Source of the DNA: Phlebiopsis flavidoalba
Lineage: Eukaryota > Basidiomycota > Agaricomycetes > Polyporales > Phanerochaetaceae
NCBI GenBank assembly: GCA_035772785.1
Contig: JAOCPU010000072.1
Location: 1-64,000, forward strand
DNA length: 64,000 nt
Reading direction: 5' to 3'
A program made the translations under genes and the position numbers. Numbering within the stretch: the first letter of the stretch is position 1; each line of letters begins with the position of its first letter. Of this stretch, positions 1 to 11,450 are shown one piece after another. The notes below the pieces were generated by a model. It did not search any database and was not told the origin of the DNA. It worked only from the letters and a program-made list of their open reading frames with translations.

Positions 1-761
1 GGGCCTGAAGACGTGAGTGGTGGGAAGGTCACTCCGTTGCGAGCCGGTGACCTAGTCTACCTGTCTACCGCGAACTTGAGTCTGCCCTCGGTCGTGCGCG
101 GAAGCTTGTCCCGAAATATATCGGCCCATACCGCATAGTCAACGGAGACTCGACTACATCCTCGTACACGTTGGACCTCCCGCATTCACTTACGCGACGC
201 GGAATCTATCCCCGATTCCACGTCAGTTTTGCTCCGGCGTCATTATGCGAACGACGAAGCACTGTTCCCGCACCGCGATGTCCGAACATTCTATGATATC
301 GGCGACGACGACCGCGCGGAAATGGGTCGTCGACGAGATCACCGATCATCGCTGGACGGGCACCGACCTTGACTTTCTGGTGAAATGGGTTTGTGGGAGA
401 GCCGACCTGGGAGCCGGTGTCTAATTGCGATGAGTTGGAGGCCCTGGACAACTACCTGGACCTCAAGGGTGTCACATTATGGTCAGATCTACCCTCGCGG
501 ACCGCTCAACGGTCGTGCCTCAGCGACCCGCGGTTGAAGCTCGCGTCGCAGGAAAGTCAGGATGCGGATGCCGCCCCCACAGTCGGAGCACCTCTCTCGT
601 CGCCGCCGTACTCCGCCGCCAGGGCGCGAGTCGCCCCCCGGACGATGGGCGCTCCGAGCCCGGATCCGGGTTCCGGATCGACGTTGCTCTCCCCGTGGCT
701 TGCCCGCGTCGGACCGTGCGCCCGACGGTGGGAAGCTCTGCGCGAGTGCCGCGAGCAGTGA
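1..761 (+). mobile_element. Ty3/gypsy chromovirus pol 3' end (integrase tail + chromodomain), frameshifted
   Basis: The opening bases encode GDLVYLST, the start of the integrase C-terminal region. After a frame change near base 92 the reading continues as KLVPKYIGPYRIV, a GPY/F-type module, then PRFHVSLLRRHY near 211-245. A chromodomain follows from about base 318 (EWVVDEITDHRW, then LVKW). A second frame change at about 385-395 separates LVKW from GEPTWEPVSN, which is the expected next segment of a chromodomain. The last frame stays open to 761. The 5' part of the element lies outside the window. In living chromoviruses this tail binds DNA or chromatin and steers integration; here the two frameshifts make it a relic. 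Family assignment is by motif order; I could not name the lineage. Confidence 0.85.
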
Positions 762-1221
762 AGCCAGAAGATCGCGCCGCCGGGACCGGTCCCGCCATGG
801 CGCCGTTTGTGGCATCACGGCCATTGCCGTGATGGTACTGTACAGTTGTTGCGCACCTGCTGGCAGGCGCGCCTATCGTATTATTATTGCTCAATCTCTT
901 CTCAACATACCCAACCTTTCCCCATCGAACACCGGCATCCGGGCCACCCACCACCGCGCGCGAATTCGTCTCGCACCGGCTCCCGCTCCGACCGACGGTA
1001 CCAGCCCGGGCCCCTGGGTCAACGACCCGCTCTTCGGTCCGCGCCCCATGCATCTGGCTGCAATGCGTGCACCGAATACGTGGACCACCGCTCCATGCGC
1101 AGTCGCGGCCGACCCCGTGTACGTGGCGGTTGTCCGCGCCGACCAGGCCACTCGGTACGCCGGCGCTCCCGCCGCTGTACCAGTGCCTGCTGCCGCGGCC
1201 CCCCGCACCTCTAGGCAGCTG

Positions 1222-1328
1222 ATTAATGCATTAAGTCCCAGCAGATGCTGGTGAGCCTAATGCATTATTCCCCAGGTAACATCTAATGCATTATTTGCAG
1301 CTCCCCGCCTGCTGGCTGGGTTTGAATG
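1222..1328 (+). repeat. Inverted repeat, arm 1 (TAATGCATTA-rich)
   Basis: This segment holds three palindromic TAATGCATTA cores (1223-1234, 1258-1267, 1284-1293) and ends in CTGGGTTTGAA. A reverse-complement relative lies at 3896-3993 with two cores. It may be an LTR edge of two oppositely inserted elements or terminal repeats of one 2.7-kb element; the sequence does not decide. Confidence 0.6.
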
Positions 1329-1395
1329 TGCTACAGCGGCATCACCGGCACCTCACCCAAAGCAGTAAGATGCTGATAACAGCCAGATAACAAGT

Positions 1396-1420
1396 AGATA
1401 ACAGCCCACTGCTGTTATCT
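1396..1420. other. Perfect 10-bp hairpin
   Basis: AGATAACAGC, five-base loop CCACT, then GCTGTTATCT. It lies in a gene-free stretch (762-1590) between the gypsy relic and low-complexity DNA. No function is assigned. Confidence 0.7.
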
Positions 1421-1654
1421 GGCCATTATCGGCTGCCCACAGCGCCCGATCGCCCATCCGCCGTCCCGTCCGTCCCGCGGCGCTTCACCGACCGCTGCCT
1501 AATATGGCACGCCCCGCCACGTCGATTATATTCCACATTTTCTCGGCATTTCTCAGCATTTTCATAAATAGACAATTGTTTTATTACATATACTATTCTA
1601 CATGTACATTACATCGCTGTATACATATGTGAGAACGCTGTAATTGGGGAGCGG

Positions 1655-1730
1655 GTGCCGGGTGCCGGCGCCGGCGACGGCAGGGGCGGCGGGGGCGGCG
1701 GGGGGCGGCGGGGGCGGCGGGGTCGAGTGG
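1655..1730 (+). repeat. GGC/GGGGC low-complexity tract
   Basis: A run of GGCGGC and GGGGGCGG units. On the minus strand it produces a proline-rich open frame that I do not accept as a gene. A short minisatellite of GGCCAGTGGGA-like units follows at about 2098-2140. From 1760 to 2850 I see no other supported feature. Confidence 0.6.
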
Positions 1731-2859
1731 TGGTGACGCGTCGACATTGAACAGAAGACTCCCGCACGCCTGCATGCATGGGCAAGGCATGTCGCACTGG
1801 GGCAGGGGCGGCCGGCGGGTTGTACAGTTCTCGTGGGGCGCCGGCGAGCGCCCTCACGCGCGGCGGGCGGTGGGCGTCGTGCACAGGCGGACCTCGGCTT
1901 CCATACATTTGGCGCACACACGAGTGTGTGTACATCCTTGAACGACGAAGAGACGACGTCGGAGACGGGGTCGCGCAAGGGCGTGGGATCCAGCAACCCT
2001 GCCCGGGGGGGGCGCGCACCGCTTCACGGTGCAGCGTTCGTGACGCGTCCTGCGCCGCTTCTGACGCAGGACAGAGTCGGTGGGGAGACGGCGTAAGGCC
2101 GGTGGGAGGCCAGTGGGGAGGCCAGTGGGAGGCCAATGGTGAGGTCGGACAGGCGGCCGGCTGGGGTGCGCCGCGGCGTACAGAGACGTAAATTTGCGTG
2201 TCCGTACGCTCTACGCGGGGGCGATCAGCCATAACGTGTCGCTTCTGACACTGTACGGCGGCGGCGGGTGGCGGTAGTGGACTGGCAGACTGGGGGGTGG
2301 GGATCGAAGTGACCTCTGCGCTGGGGAAGCTGACGTAGTTAGCACAGCGGATACTGTGTTCAAGACGCACCTCTGTGACGTGGAGGACAATTTGAATCGT
2401 CCTCGACGCCAGCTGGCGGTGGGTTATGCGGTTAGCGGCCGCGGTGCAGCCAGACATGTGTTGGCCACGCACCTTCAACCCAGGGGCCCGCAAGCATATT
2501 GTGCCCAGCTAGAGCGTTGGAACATGCACCTGGTGCACTGCTCCAACGTTCAGAGACGCTTTCCCAGGCGTCGGGGTTCGTCGTTCGTGTCGCCGGTGTC
2601 GAGGTGGCCGAGCGCACGGAGTTGGGCAGCGCAGTATCGACGATCGACGGTTCCCAGGGTGGGGCGTAGACAGAAGTAAGCACACCAGAGCCCCTCTGCG
2701 AGGAGCCCTGGGCATCGAGACAGAAGAGAGAGGACCGCGCCGTTCTCGCGAACGACGGTCGTGGGTGGTGGTTTGGGACAACCAAACCTGGGCGCTTTAG
2801 CCCTCGGGCGGACTTCCAGGTCGCCTCGGGCAGCCTCGGGCGACCTCAAAGTGCGCCGT

Positions 2860-3895
2860 CCCGCGCACTATCTATTGCACGCCTGGCAATCCTCTTTGCT
2901 TCGGGATGAGTTGAAGGAGATATTTGGGACCTGTAGGTAAGGGTTTCCCACGCAATACGGAGATTTAATATTTTCACCTTATTCCCAGCACGTCTCCCTC
3001 CTCGTTTCAACTACACATTGACACCAACGTTCGACACACTTTCAAGTCTACACATATGAAGGTACGTAATATTGTTTTCAAACCATAGGGAAGATACTCA
3101 CGATGTCCGCTTATGATTCCAACCGCTCAGTATTGGCGTACAGCTCGATTCGATGCCGACGAGGCTGCCCTGCTAGAGCCGGTACGTGTCCCGGTCGCTG
3201 AGTCACACACGCTAACCCGATGTACTTCAAACATTTTACTCGCTATTTAGACATACTAAAGAGTTGCTCTACGACTTTTAGACTGTATTACGAGCCGTTC
3301 GGTGTCTCTGGAAGCCGAGCACCACATGTGCTTGCACATAGGTGAGCATTCTATTTACCTCTTACTCCTCTGACTCTACCCCCTCCGGTTAGTGTGCAGA
3401 TGCTTTATACACATATTGAAGACATTTCCATCCCCTCTGTTCAGCAATCCGTACCCAAGATTCCCATGCTGGGGCTCCTCTCTCCTCGACGTTCCGATGG
3501 GCGCCTACGGCCATGAACGCCGTTTAATATACAGCTGCATTTATGCGCCATTTATGCGCGCATTTTTAACCATGATGATGTACATCCATTCCCTTTACTT
3601 ACAACCTTTCTAACAGTACAAGTACAGGTGCATTCAAGTATCTGTATGCTATAACAGTCATACATAAGAAGGGAGCCCCAAATGGGACCATAATCCCGGC
3701 CCGTGCAAGGCGCAGGGCGGGACTGTGCCCAATTTGGCACGGGGCGGGTGCCCAAACAAGAACAAATGAAGCGCGCGGTGAGCGCCGGCAGGCGACGCAC
3801 CGCCGGATAAGATGAGGGGCAATAGGGTTTGTAGATTAGATACTGGGAATGCTTGATTTGATCTAGAAACCTAGGATAGTAATAACATCAGTAAT
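2860..3895 (+). other. Gene-poor stretch with two intron-like modules
   Basis: Two segments look like basidiomycete introns: 3182-3250 (GTACGT...TTTAG) and 3342-3392 (GTGAGC, CTGAC, TTAG). The short exons around them do not join into a recognisable protein. It could be the remains of a small spliced gene. The remainder, to the inverted-repeat arm at 3896, shows nothing else. Confidence 0.25.
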
Positions 3896-3993
3896 ATTCA
3901 AACCCAGACAGCCTCCAGAGCCCCCTGCGGATTTGCTGTGAAATAATGCATTACGCTCACCAGCCAACTAGAGGTAGCTAATGCATTACTTGC
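3896..3993 (-). repeat. Inverted repeat, arm 2 (TAATGCATTA-rich)
   Basis: Reverse-complement partner of 1222-1328. It has two TAATGCATTA cores at 3944-3953 and 3979-3988 and the shared CTGGTGAGC block between them. It lies directly before degraded ORFs that may be retroelement-derived. Confidence 0.6.
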
Positions 3994-3999
3994 TTGCCC

Positions 4000-5117
4000 A
4001 GGGCTCGCCCCCGCCTCGCAGCGCGACCTGGACCGACTCCGGGGTGAGCGGAAGGCGCTGCAGGAGGCGGGCCGCCCCGCGCGCAAGCTCAAGGTTGCGG
4101 CCCTCGAGTTGGAGCGCGACGAGTTGCGCGGCAAGGCGCGGCGCAAGGGGGGAGGGGTGCCACATCGGCTCGTGCTGCCCGCATCCCGCAACTGCTCCCG
4201 CCTCCCAACCCCGCCGATTTTACTGCCGGCCTGGACTTCCTTCGCGTCGACGACATGGCATCCGCGCTGACGTCAACGGGAGCAGCAGCTACGGTTCCCT
4301 CGCACTGTGGACGAAACGGTGCGGATGATGGCCGAGGCCAGGCGCCCCAACCAGTTCGTGGCCCTTCGCCTCTTCGGGCTCTTTAGTCGCGCAGTGTACT
4401 CGAACGAGGACGGGATCGCGACTGAAGCCGCCGCTGAACTACGACGATACGCCTGGACGTGCCCCACATGGCAAACGACTCGACTCAGGGTACGGCGACT
4501 CCAGCACGTCACGGCGGAAAGCGCGTCCAGCGTAACACCCGCGAAACGGGCAGCTCGGATCCCCCGGCTGTGGGGATGGAAGTAGACTCCGAGGACGTGG
4601 TGATGAACCCAAGCGAAGCCACGGCTGGACCGACCGCCGCGGCACCCCAGCGCAATATACCCGCCTGCTGGGACAGATCCCACCAAGACGAGATCGCCAG
4701 GTTCGTCATGGCTGAAGGCATCGTCCCCGGGGGAATATTCCGTGGCGCCCCTGGACCCGGGTCGCAGGTGTCACTCGACCAAGACGCGCTCCTCGGACTG
4801 CTATATCTCATCGAGTTGGCCGGCCTCAGCCAGAACCCCGCTGAGGCGTACCAATTCCTCAAGATTGCACCCCCGAGGTGTCGAGTCGACCGGGGTTCAC
4901 CAAGTTCAAGTGTCGGAGGTTTCTCAGCTGCGTCCGTTGCGCACTGTCGACGATTCATCGATCGTCGACTGGCTCAAGGCTCTAGAGCGCTATTGCGCAG
5001 CCGGAATACGAGAACGCCCCCGCCATGAAGTCACTCAACCAGTCTCTGTTCGGTATCAATGCCTGGATGCACAACATTCACATTGAAGGCGTCGACTTCG
5101 AGGTTGACAACGCGTAG
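4000..5117 (+). pseudogene. Degraded ORF cluster, possibly retroelement gag
   Basis: Three overlapping plus-strand frames are joined by frame changes. The first part (about 4025-4150) is rich in charged residues of coiled-coil type (RDLDRLRGERKALQ). The middle frame (4307-4585) and the longest frame (4459-5028, 189 codons) have ordinary composition, with a disordered Ala/Pro/Ser-rich start and a helical-looking block LLGLLYLIELAGL near codons 107-119. A final piece ends in HIEGVDFEVDNA and a TAG at about 5117. A flanking LTR-like end (5281-5391) and the neighbouring gypsy relic suggest a gag remnant, but I recognise no zinc knuckle or protease. An unrelated host ORF is the alternative. Confidence 0.3.
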
Positions 5118-5280
5118 TCGCCTCCGCGCCGCTTCGGCTTAGGGGGGAGGGTTGTAAGGCGCGCGGGCTGGGCCGGCGCTAGCGCCGCCCCAGACCCTGA
5201 CACAGCACGCGCCCGCGGCTTGATTTGGTAACTCCGCCTCCTTCCTTTTCCGTCACAAACTATACAGTCCATCATTTGTA

Positions 5281-5391
5281 TTTAAGCAGCCGGCCAGCCA
5301 CTTCGGGGCTGGCCAGATCTTTTACACGCTGCACTTGATTCGTTGAATACAACGCCGGTCAAGTTCAGCTCAAGGGATCTAAGTTCTTACA
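5281..5391 (+). mobile_element. Possible LTR 3' segment
   Basis: A short inverted repeat (GGCCAGCC ... GGCTGGCC) is followed by a TTGAATAC-type signal and a run ending CTTACA. This is the usual arrangement of an LTR R/U5 end, but the matching LTR was not found in the window. The stretch 5392-6099 after it holds no supported gene. Confidence 0.3.
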
Positions 5392-6099
5392 GACAATCCA
5401 ATGTAGATCTTTTCTTTAAAATGACCCTCTGAGTCAGATATGATATAATATGCACAGCGCAGCATGTCCGAGGATTACGGCGGACGTATGCGCATGTGTA
5501 TGACGATTCCGTATCCGGTCTTATTCTTGTTGTCTCGAAGTCATGTTCTGCAGCAATTCTGCAGATCAAGCCTAATTTGAGAACCTGGTTATTACCAAGA
5601 AGCACATAACTGAATGCCAGGTTGCGAATCGTAAGCGTACGATTACCAGAATATTTAGGAATATTTCCGCGATTGGTGTTTAGTTTGCGCGCGATGGCAA
5701 GAAGGTTTGATCCAGATACCGAGTGGCGCATCACGATAAAGTCGGGACGCCACCACGGCGGGCGCTTCCAATCCAAACTTCTTGTCCTCCTACTCTTTGT
5801 GCGAAATCACAGCCGTCTCTACAAACTGTCTAGTGTGGTCTACATTATGCTATAATCTTGCACGATGTGATATATTCAAAGTACTTGTACGCTCAGATCC
5901 CCCACCTATTAGGCCCTACAGATTGCCTCGACGGCCGCGGCTTGAGAGCTCTGGCAATCATGTTCAGAATATATATCCGTCTTCGGAATTAGCGCTCCAG
6001 ATGACATCCAACAAAGCGTAGACATAAAAACATCCTCCATGACTAAACGTTGTGCGAACAACGACTGTGGCATCACCCCGGGGTACCGAACCACCCGCC

Positions 6100-7708
6100 T
6101 TACTCGGACAGAGGCATACGCCCCTTCTTCCCGTCCCGCTCGCCAAGCTCAACCATGTCCAACTCACTCCCGAGGTGGACAGTCCTCCACGGGCCCATCT
6201 TGCACGGGCCGGAATACACCCGTCGGGTGGCCCAGTACCAGAAGAGCCCACTGACGCACTCTGATTCTCCCCAGACCCGAAAGCGAACGATGATGAGCGT
6301 GTACGCAATGCCAATGGTGGGAGCGGACTACATAGGAGCGTTGCGATGAGCGAGCGAGAGGCAGACGTCGGGTGGCGTGTGTGCGTGCGTACCATGTCTT
6401 TGACGACAAATGCACCCAACGAGCCGCAGACGTATGTGAGTAGGAGCCGCGAGGTTGCATATGCTGTGGGTAGGGCTGTGAGAGACGGTTGCGTGTGCGA
6501 GGCGGAGGCCGTACGTGTACAGCGCGGCGCTCTCGATGAGTATGCTCGCTATCCGCTGTTTTTATCGCGTGGGGTGTGGTGATTAGTAAAGCGGCCACCA
6601 CGGCCCTGAGAAAACTTAAAAGTGGTGAAAACTTACAAACACTTACGTATGCCGAACGGTGTTTGAGATGGCTTGATGTCATCCTTGTAGCACGCTGAGA
6701 CTTCCAGACCTTGTAAGAGAGCAAACCTATAGTAAAATGAAGGAATTGGCTGCCAAGAACCAGTCTACTATGTTGCTTAGCCTACTGGTGCAGTATACCG
6801 TTACGCTGCGTAATTTGCGGTTGTTAGCACAAATGAAGCAAGCCTTTCCTAACTATGATATATTTTTCACGTACGCGCATGTCCCACTCAATCCAGAAAT
6901 GAACCAATTCACTACAAAAACCATCAGCGTTCATTTCCGAGATTGAGCGTTGGTAGCACGTACATCCAGTGGAATGGAAGAGCTCTGCTGCCGAGGTAAT
7001 GGGTTTAAGATCGTGGAGATACACTGCTGCGCAGACTTGTGAAACAACATCCATGAGCGCACACATGGACCCCAGGCCCGACAAACGCACATATATATGC
7101 AATATACGCGCAGATAGACGCCGGCACGACTACGATCGCCCACTTGCGTTTCCAGACGATCCACGTTCGGTACATCTATGTTGCGGGCTGTGAGTCGTAC
7201 GCACACGGGACGGAAGCCAAGAGGGAACGCACCATCAACGCGTTGGATACCACAAAACTGCACGACCAGTAACGAGAGGTCCGCTATGGTCAGGGGTGAG
7301 GTGACCGCCTCGAGCAGCAGGATGTCCGGGCTTATCATCTTCGCCGAGATGTCATTGAGCACATCGATCGTTTGCACGACGAAAATCACGGATTGCTGCG
7401 CCCGGTCCTGAGCGTTGAGCTTGTGGACCAAGATAAATCGTGTGCGTACGGCGGTTGTAGCGGCGAAGAGCAGGAGGCCGGCAGACATGAGAGCCCAGTT
7501 GATGGGGCCCCAAGCTGTGAGTGTATGCTAATGCGAAAGTACGAGCGGATCGAGCGGATAATGAACGTCACGAAAGTATATTCCTTGCGCGGGGTAGTGC
7601 CCGTCAGTCCGACAACATGCAGCTGTGCCTTGGAGAAGACACACCGTATAGGGCCGCTGCGAGGAACCTTCCCAGGACGGTGAGAGCAATGTAAGACAGT
7701 CGACCCAT
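6100..7708 (-). CDS. Multi-span membrane protein of an uncharacterised agaricomycete family
   Basis: Read on the minus strand, the gene starts at ATG 7706-7708 (MGRLSYIALTVLGRFLAAAL, a likely first membrane segment) and stops at TAA 6100-6102. Ordered pieces match the family layout: INWALMSAGLLLFAATT (membrane span), then VVSNALM spliced to MYRTWIVWKRKW followed by a span rich in Val/Ile/Ala, then SYKVWKSQRATRM (cytoplasmic loop), SILIESAALYT, and SPTIGIAYTLIIVRFRVWG, the last span, with a 50-residue polar tail ending PLSE. Introns are clear before MYRTW (about 57 nt) and before SPTIG (62 nt). An AT-rich gap of about 230 bp at 6730-6960 may be a long intron or an insertion, and one junction after the second span needs an intron of about 105 nt or a frameshift. 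These proteins have no established function; a sensory or transport role is only a guess. Confidence 0.6.
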
Positions 7709-9115
7709 ATGTCGTGGTTAGCTTGTGTGGCAATAAGCTGCAAGGTGGCTATAATATGAGCCGCTTATATAGCCGAAGGCCTTGATGCTTTACATTGGCT
7801 TTTACGATTTCGATTGAGGAATAAGCTCATGATGAACGCGTGGGGTCTACGGATAGATAGATGCTGTGAGCGCTGATTGTCACAATTTGGGGGAAATCGG
7901 TATTTCCAGCGGGAGATGGAGCTGGACCGAACCGGCTGTCTGAGTTCCATTATGTAGAAAGACAGTTCAGCATGTGAACGATATATCTTGTGGGAACACC
8001 GACCGGGAAGGTGACAACAAGCTTTTCAGCTCTTCGTTCAACGCTAACACCTTTATATGCTCAGTCTTTCCAATATAGGTCAGCCAAGTTTGAGCCTCTA
8101 CATCACGGTATTCCCCAAAGTTAGAAGACCGTACCTCCGGAGGCTGTCCCCTCGGGATGCTTGCAGCGCTGGCCTGAGAGGTGTAGGATGCATCTCATCC
8201 TCTTTTCTATAGTCGTAAAAGCGAGGGTAAGCTACGGACATAACGACTGAGGTTGAACATGCGCCGTCGGCCGAATATGCCATGGGAAAAGCACTCACCC
8301 CGATACTTCGAAAACATCTTGATGTGAAGTCCACAGAATCGAAAGAGTTAGACTGTGATACTTACGAAAACCTTAGACTCATTGCATGCGCAGTTGCGCT
8401 GCGGCGTCGCCATCAGATACAAGCTCGGATCGGAAACTCATCGTTGATATTATCATCGTATCGACTTCGTCCCCTGCGAGTCGGGTGACACGCCGCCGTT
8501 TCCACGGGCGATGTTGTGATGAGGGCGGCAGCAGAAGCACGTCGCGACCTGATTGAGGCTGTCGGTAATGACACTTAATATAGCTAGCACATAATCAAAA
8601 ATGATATATAGGATAGATAACGCCACTCTTAGATATAGGAGAAGAGATCTAAGAGGCCAGGACGCGAGGGAGCGACAAAGCAGCGAGCGCGGCTGACAAA
8701 GCAAGCGCGCATGCACCCGGTTTTTAGGAAGGCAAGCAAGAAACAAAGCGAAAAAGCGAAATTCACACCCACCAACTTACTTTGCGCGCAACGAGATCGT
8801 GATCATCATCGAGCATGTGGTCGTTTGCAGGCGTGCAGTCTCATCCGGCGCGTGTGAGCGCTGATCGCGGAGTTTTGTGGACGTGTTCCGGGCGGGAAAG
8901 TGAGTTGATGTTTTCTCGCGCAACGGTTTCAAGATTGTTGGTGGTGCCATAGTAGTCTCAGAAATTCCTATGGACTGTTTCGATGTGATTGCTTGTGTGG
9001 GGGGAGGTCAGCATTGTAGTGACTGTGTGCTTACGCATTCGACGCCTCTTGGTCGCAGTAGAACGTGTTTGTGCTTTAGTACTCATTACCCACACACGGC
9101 GATTCGGTGATGTCC
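7709..9115. other. No recognised gene
   Basis: AT-richer DNA between the membrane protein gene and the composite repeat. A 68-codon plus ORF (8282-8488) and a minus-strand frame around 8098-8334 are open but match nothing I know. I see no promoter, repeat or RNA gene here. Confidence 0.4.
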
Positions 9116-9119
9116 ATGT

Positions 9120-9430
9120 CCAACTCATGTTATGAGTCGATGTGAGAAATTTGCGACTCGGTATGATGTTTTTTCTCTATTCTCTCCGTGACGATTACGA
9201 TTGAGAATTGGAGTTGGGAACTCATAAGCGTTGATTCTCACGGCGCCGAGGTAACCGTTCTGGACCCGGAGGGGGAAAATATCCTCAGGCTCCATGTCAT
9301 CACGGCGCACTATAAAGTGCCCAAGCTGAAATGTTTTTCGGTCACGTCTCGCTGGAGAAATGCGGACTCCGGAGAAGACCAACACACGTCTACTTGTCGT
9401 CTAATTGGTCATCGCCATCCGTCAAGAAAT
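9120..9430 (+). repeat. Module X of the composite repeat (copy 1)
   Basis: About 300 bp that recurs in reverse orientation at 39460-39545, 42010-42060 and 42640-42720. The shared block includes CTCCATGTCATC and a run ending AAGTGCCCAAGCTGA. Both strands are open over part of it (minus: LGHFIVRRDDM; plus: LHVITAHYKVPKL), so which strand codes, if either, is undecided. In every copy X is followed, in this orientation, by an HTT unit. Confidence 0.7.
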
Positions 9431-9972
9431 TGTGTCGCAAGTTCAATCCACCCGCTGTGGAGGTAATCCCTACCTTAAGCGTAAAAATTTATTTTTCTTC
9501 TTACTTTCTTTCATTATCTCGTTCAGTCGCTCTCATCACCCCGCCATCCATTTCCTTCAGTGACCACGTCCTCAATAATACCGACGCTCATGACCAGACC
9601 GACCGATACCTTTCCGACCAGGCCGCGGATGCTTTTCAATCAGCATCAACGACGTCATTGATGCGCACCACCCCGCCGTCGGCATCGCGCCGTCCGGGGT
9701 CGGATCGCGCACGTAAATAGGGCGCATCGTTTCCGCCTGTCGCGCCGAGTCACTACCGCCGAAGACGCACGTCAACAGCGCATCAAAGCCGAGGGATCCG
9801 CTTCCTTTTCCCATTCATTCTTACGCAACATTTCCTGTTTTGTACCACTTCCCGTCACTCCGACGACACTCCCTGTCACGCTCCGCCCGATTCGAGCGCG
9901 CCTTCGATGATTTTCTATTCAGATGTGTACGATAACCCCCGACCGAGAGAACGGTGGCGGGAGGTCCCAACG

Positions 9973-9980
9973 TATATAAG
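9973..9980 (+). promoter_or_regulatory. TATA-like box
   Basis: TATATAAG lies in about 800 bp (9450-10270) that separates X from the intact HTT units in this locus and is absent from the other loci. A pyrimidine-rich stretch follows and then GTGAGT at 10164, so it may drive a short spliced transcript. Confidence 0.35.
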
Positions 9981-10269
9981 ACGCGCCCGCGTCGTCTCAA
10001 AGTACGTCCCCCCCCCCTTCATTCGGCACTCCCGCACGTTTACGTTTACACGCGTCCCTCGATATCGTTTCACTCGTTTCTCCCCTCGCATTCGGAACGT
10101 TCTCTCTCGCGTAGTGTTGGCGCTCGGTCCAGCACTCGAGAGTACTGTATACCTCGCGCGTTAGGTGAGTTTTCAGGTTGGAAGTTCTCGATTCACACGC
10201 TCTGTAGATACATGCGGCCATACACTACTTCTTCTCCTCACTGCCCCACCGTACCATTTAGCGACCTCA

Positions 10270-10425
10270 AGGCATGATTCTCCTCCATACCGCCCTCGCC
10301 GTGCAAGCCTGTTTTTTAGGTCCAAACTGTATATAAAGGGGGAGCGGCTCTGCGGGGTAGTCTCCCCCTTGTCCACTCACCCAGCACTTGCCGGATGGAT
10401 CTCTCACAGGCGCTCCGCCGCGCAG
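10270..10425 (+). repeat. HTT repeat unit (hairpin, T-run, TATA), copy 1
   Basis: The unit runs CCCTCGCCGTGCAAGCC, a T-run (10312-10317), then TCCAAACTGTATATAAAGG with the TATA box at 10330-10337, then GCGGCTCTGCGGGGTAG and a CACCCAGCACTTGCCGG block. It is followed after exactly 200 bp (TATA to TATA) by copy 2, a tandem arrangement. Confidence 0.75.
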
Positions 10426-10454
10426 CAGAGATCCTCGCCCAGCAAGTAGACACA

Positions 10455-10625
10455 TCAAGAAATTGTGTCGCAGGTTCCATCCCCACCCTCGCCGTGCGAA
10501 CCTTTTTTTTTTTTTTAGGTCCAAACTGTATATAAAAGGGGGGCGGCTCTGCGAGGTAGCCACCCCTGTCCACTCACCCCGCACTTGCCGAGTGAATCTC
10601 TCGCGAGTCACAGGCACCTCCTCCA
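10455..10625 (+). repeat. HTT repeat unit, copy 2
   Basis: GTCGCAGGTTCCATCCCC leads to TGCGAACC and a 15-base T-run, then TCCAAACTGTATATAAAAGG (TATA at 10530-10538). In the best-preserved units GTCGCA and TGCGAC form the arms of a hairpin just before the T-run, and the loop holds AGTTCGATCCC, which resembles a pol III B box. Reverse-strand copies lie near 39340, 41735 and 41880; a partial copy without the TATA is at about 9425-9460. Confidence 0.75.
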
Positions 10626-11300
10626 GAGTTGGCCAGACGGCAGAGGCCCTTGCTGCCGCCCAGCCTCCCACCTGGGTAGACCTCTTCGACGCCGCTGCCG
10701 TTCTCGCCCCCGCCCTCGACCATGTGCTCGCTCGCTCGGACGATGATGACGACAACTCTTCCGCCTTGCCCCCCAGCCACAGCTGCCGCCGCTGCCGTCG
10801 TCGCTCTAGCAATGACTTTGCCTTCACGGGCGTCACCGCCTGCGTCGATCGGATTGTTGACCTTTTCGACGTCGACGCTCTTGAGCCAGAACACGCGTAC
10901 GCCGTCTTCGCCGGCACCCTCCCCCACGGCAAACGCAGTCAAGTCGAAGACGGCGCCCTCCGTGTGCTCTGTCGCGGTTACGCCTAGTCGCTTCGCTACA
11001 ACTGGGTGCCCCGCACCCACTTTTTTGCTGGCAACTCTCACGTCGCGCGCATATAGTCGGCTCTGCTCCAACCTCTGTCAACAGTCTGTCGCCCCAACCG
11101 ACCGCTTAGACGCCTTTTCCACCCGCCTTCGCCAACGTCACTCCAATCTCGTCACCAGCACCGCCAGCGCCGTCTCCTGGACCCTCCACGCCCCTCGGTC
11201 AGATCGAGGCCTTCAATTTTGCCCTCGGCTGGAACTCCCTCGGCGGCACAGGATCGCACGCCCTCAATCATGAATCTTGCGGCTGCCTACTAACCGTCTT
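10590..11300 (+). repeat. Module Y: unknown repeated ORF
   Basis: A GC-rich block downstream of the HTT units, present again in reverse at about 40850-41640. Several frames are open. Plus strand: VDLFDAAAVLAPALDHVL near 10680, and a second frame 10722-11273 with KSKTAPSVCSVAVTP. Minus strand: VTATEHTEGAVFDL near 10950. Peptides in both a plus and a minus frame are similar between the two copies, so the coding strand cannot be settled by eye. A hydrophobic C-terminal stretch (SLSMFILIALL) runs into the ALDH last intron. I recognise no family. Confidence 0.45.
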
Positions 11301-11450
11301 TTTTTCTACTCTAGTGGCCTTCTACGGACGGACGCAACTGACAGCTCTATGCTTATATCGCGTCAAAACGCCCGCCAGAGAGCGTATCCTGTCACGGCGA
11401 TGGTCGGACCAAAGCTTGTCGATGTTCATACTCATCGCTCTGCTCTCCAG

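Noticed and set aside
1609..2493. 294-codon minus-strand ORF
   Set aside because: Proline/arginine-rich translation of a GGC repeat; no motif, no plausible introns, and equally open frames on the other strand.
10455..10515. tRNA gene or classical SINE
   Set aside because: The B-box-like sequence and T-run are there, but I could not find a proper A box or a foldable cloverleaf.
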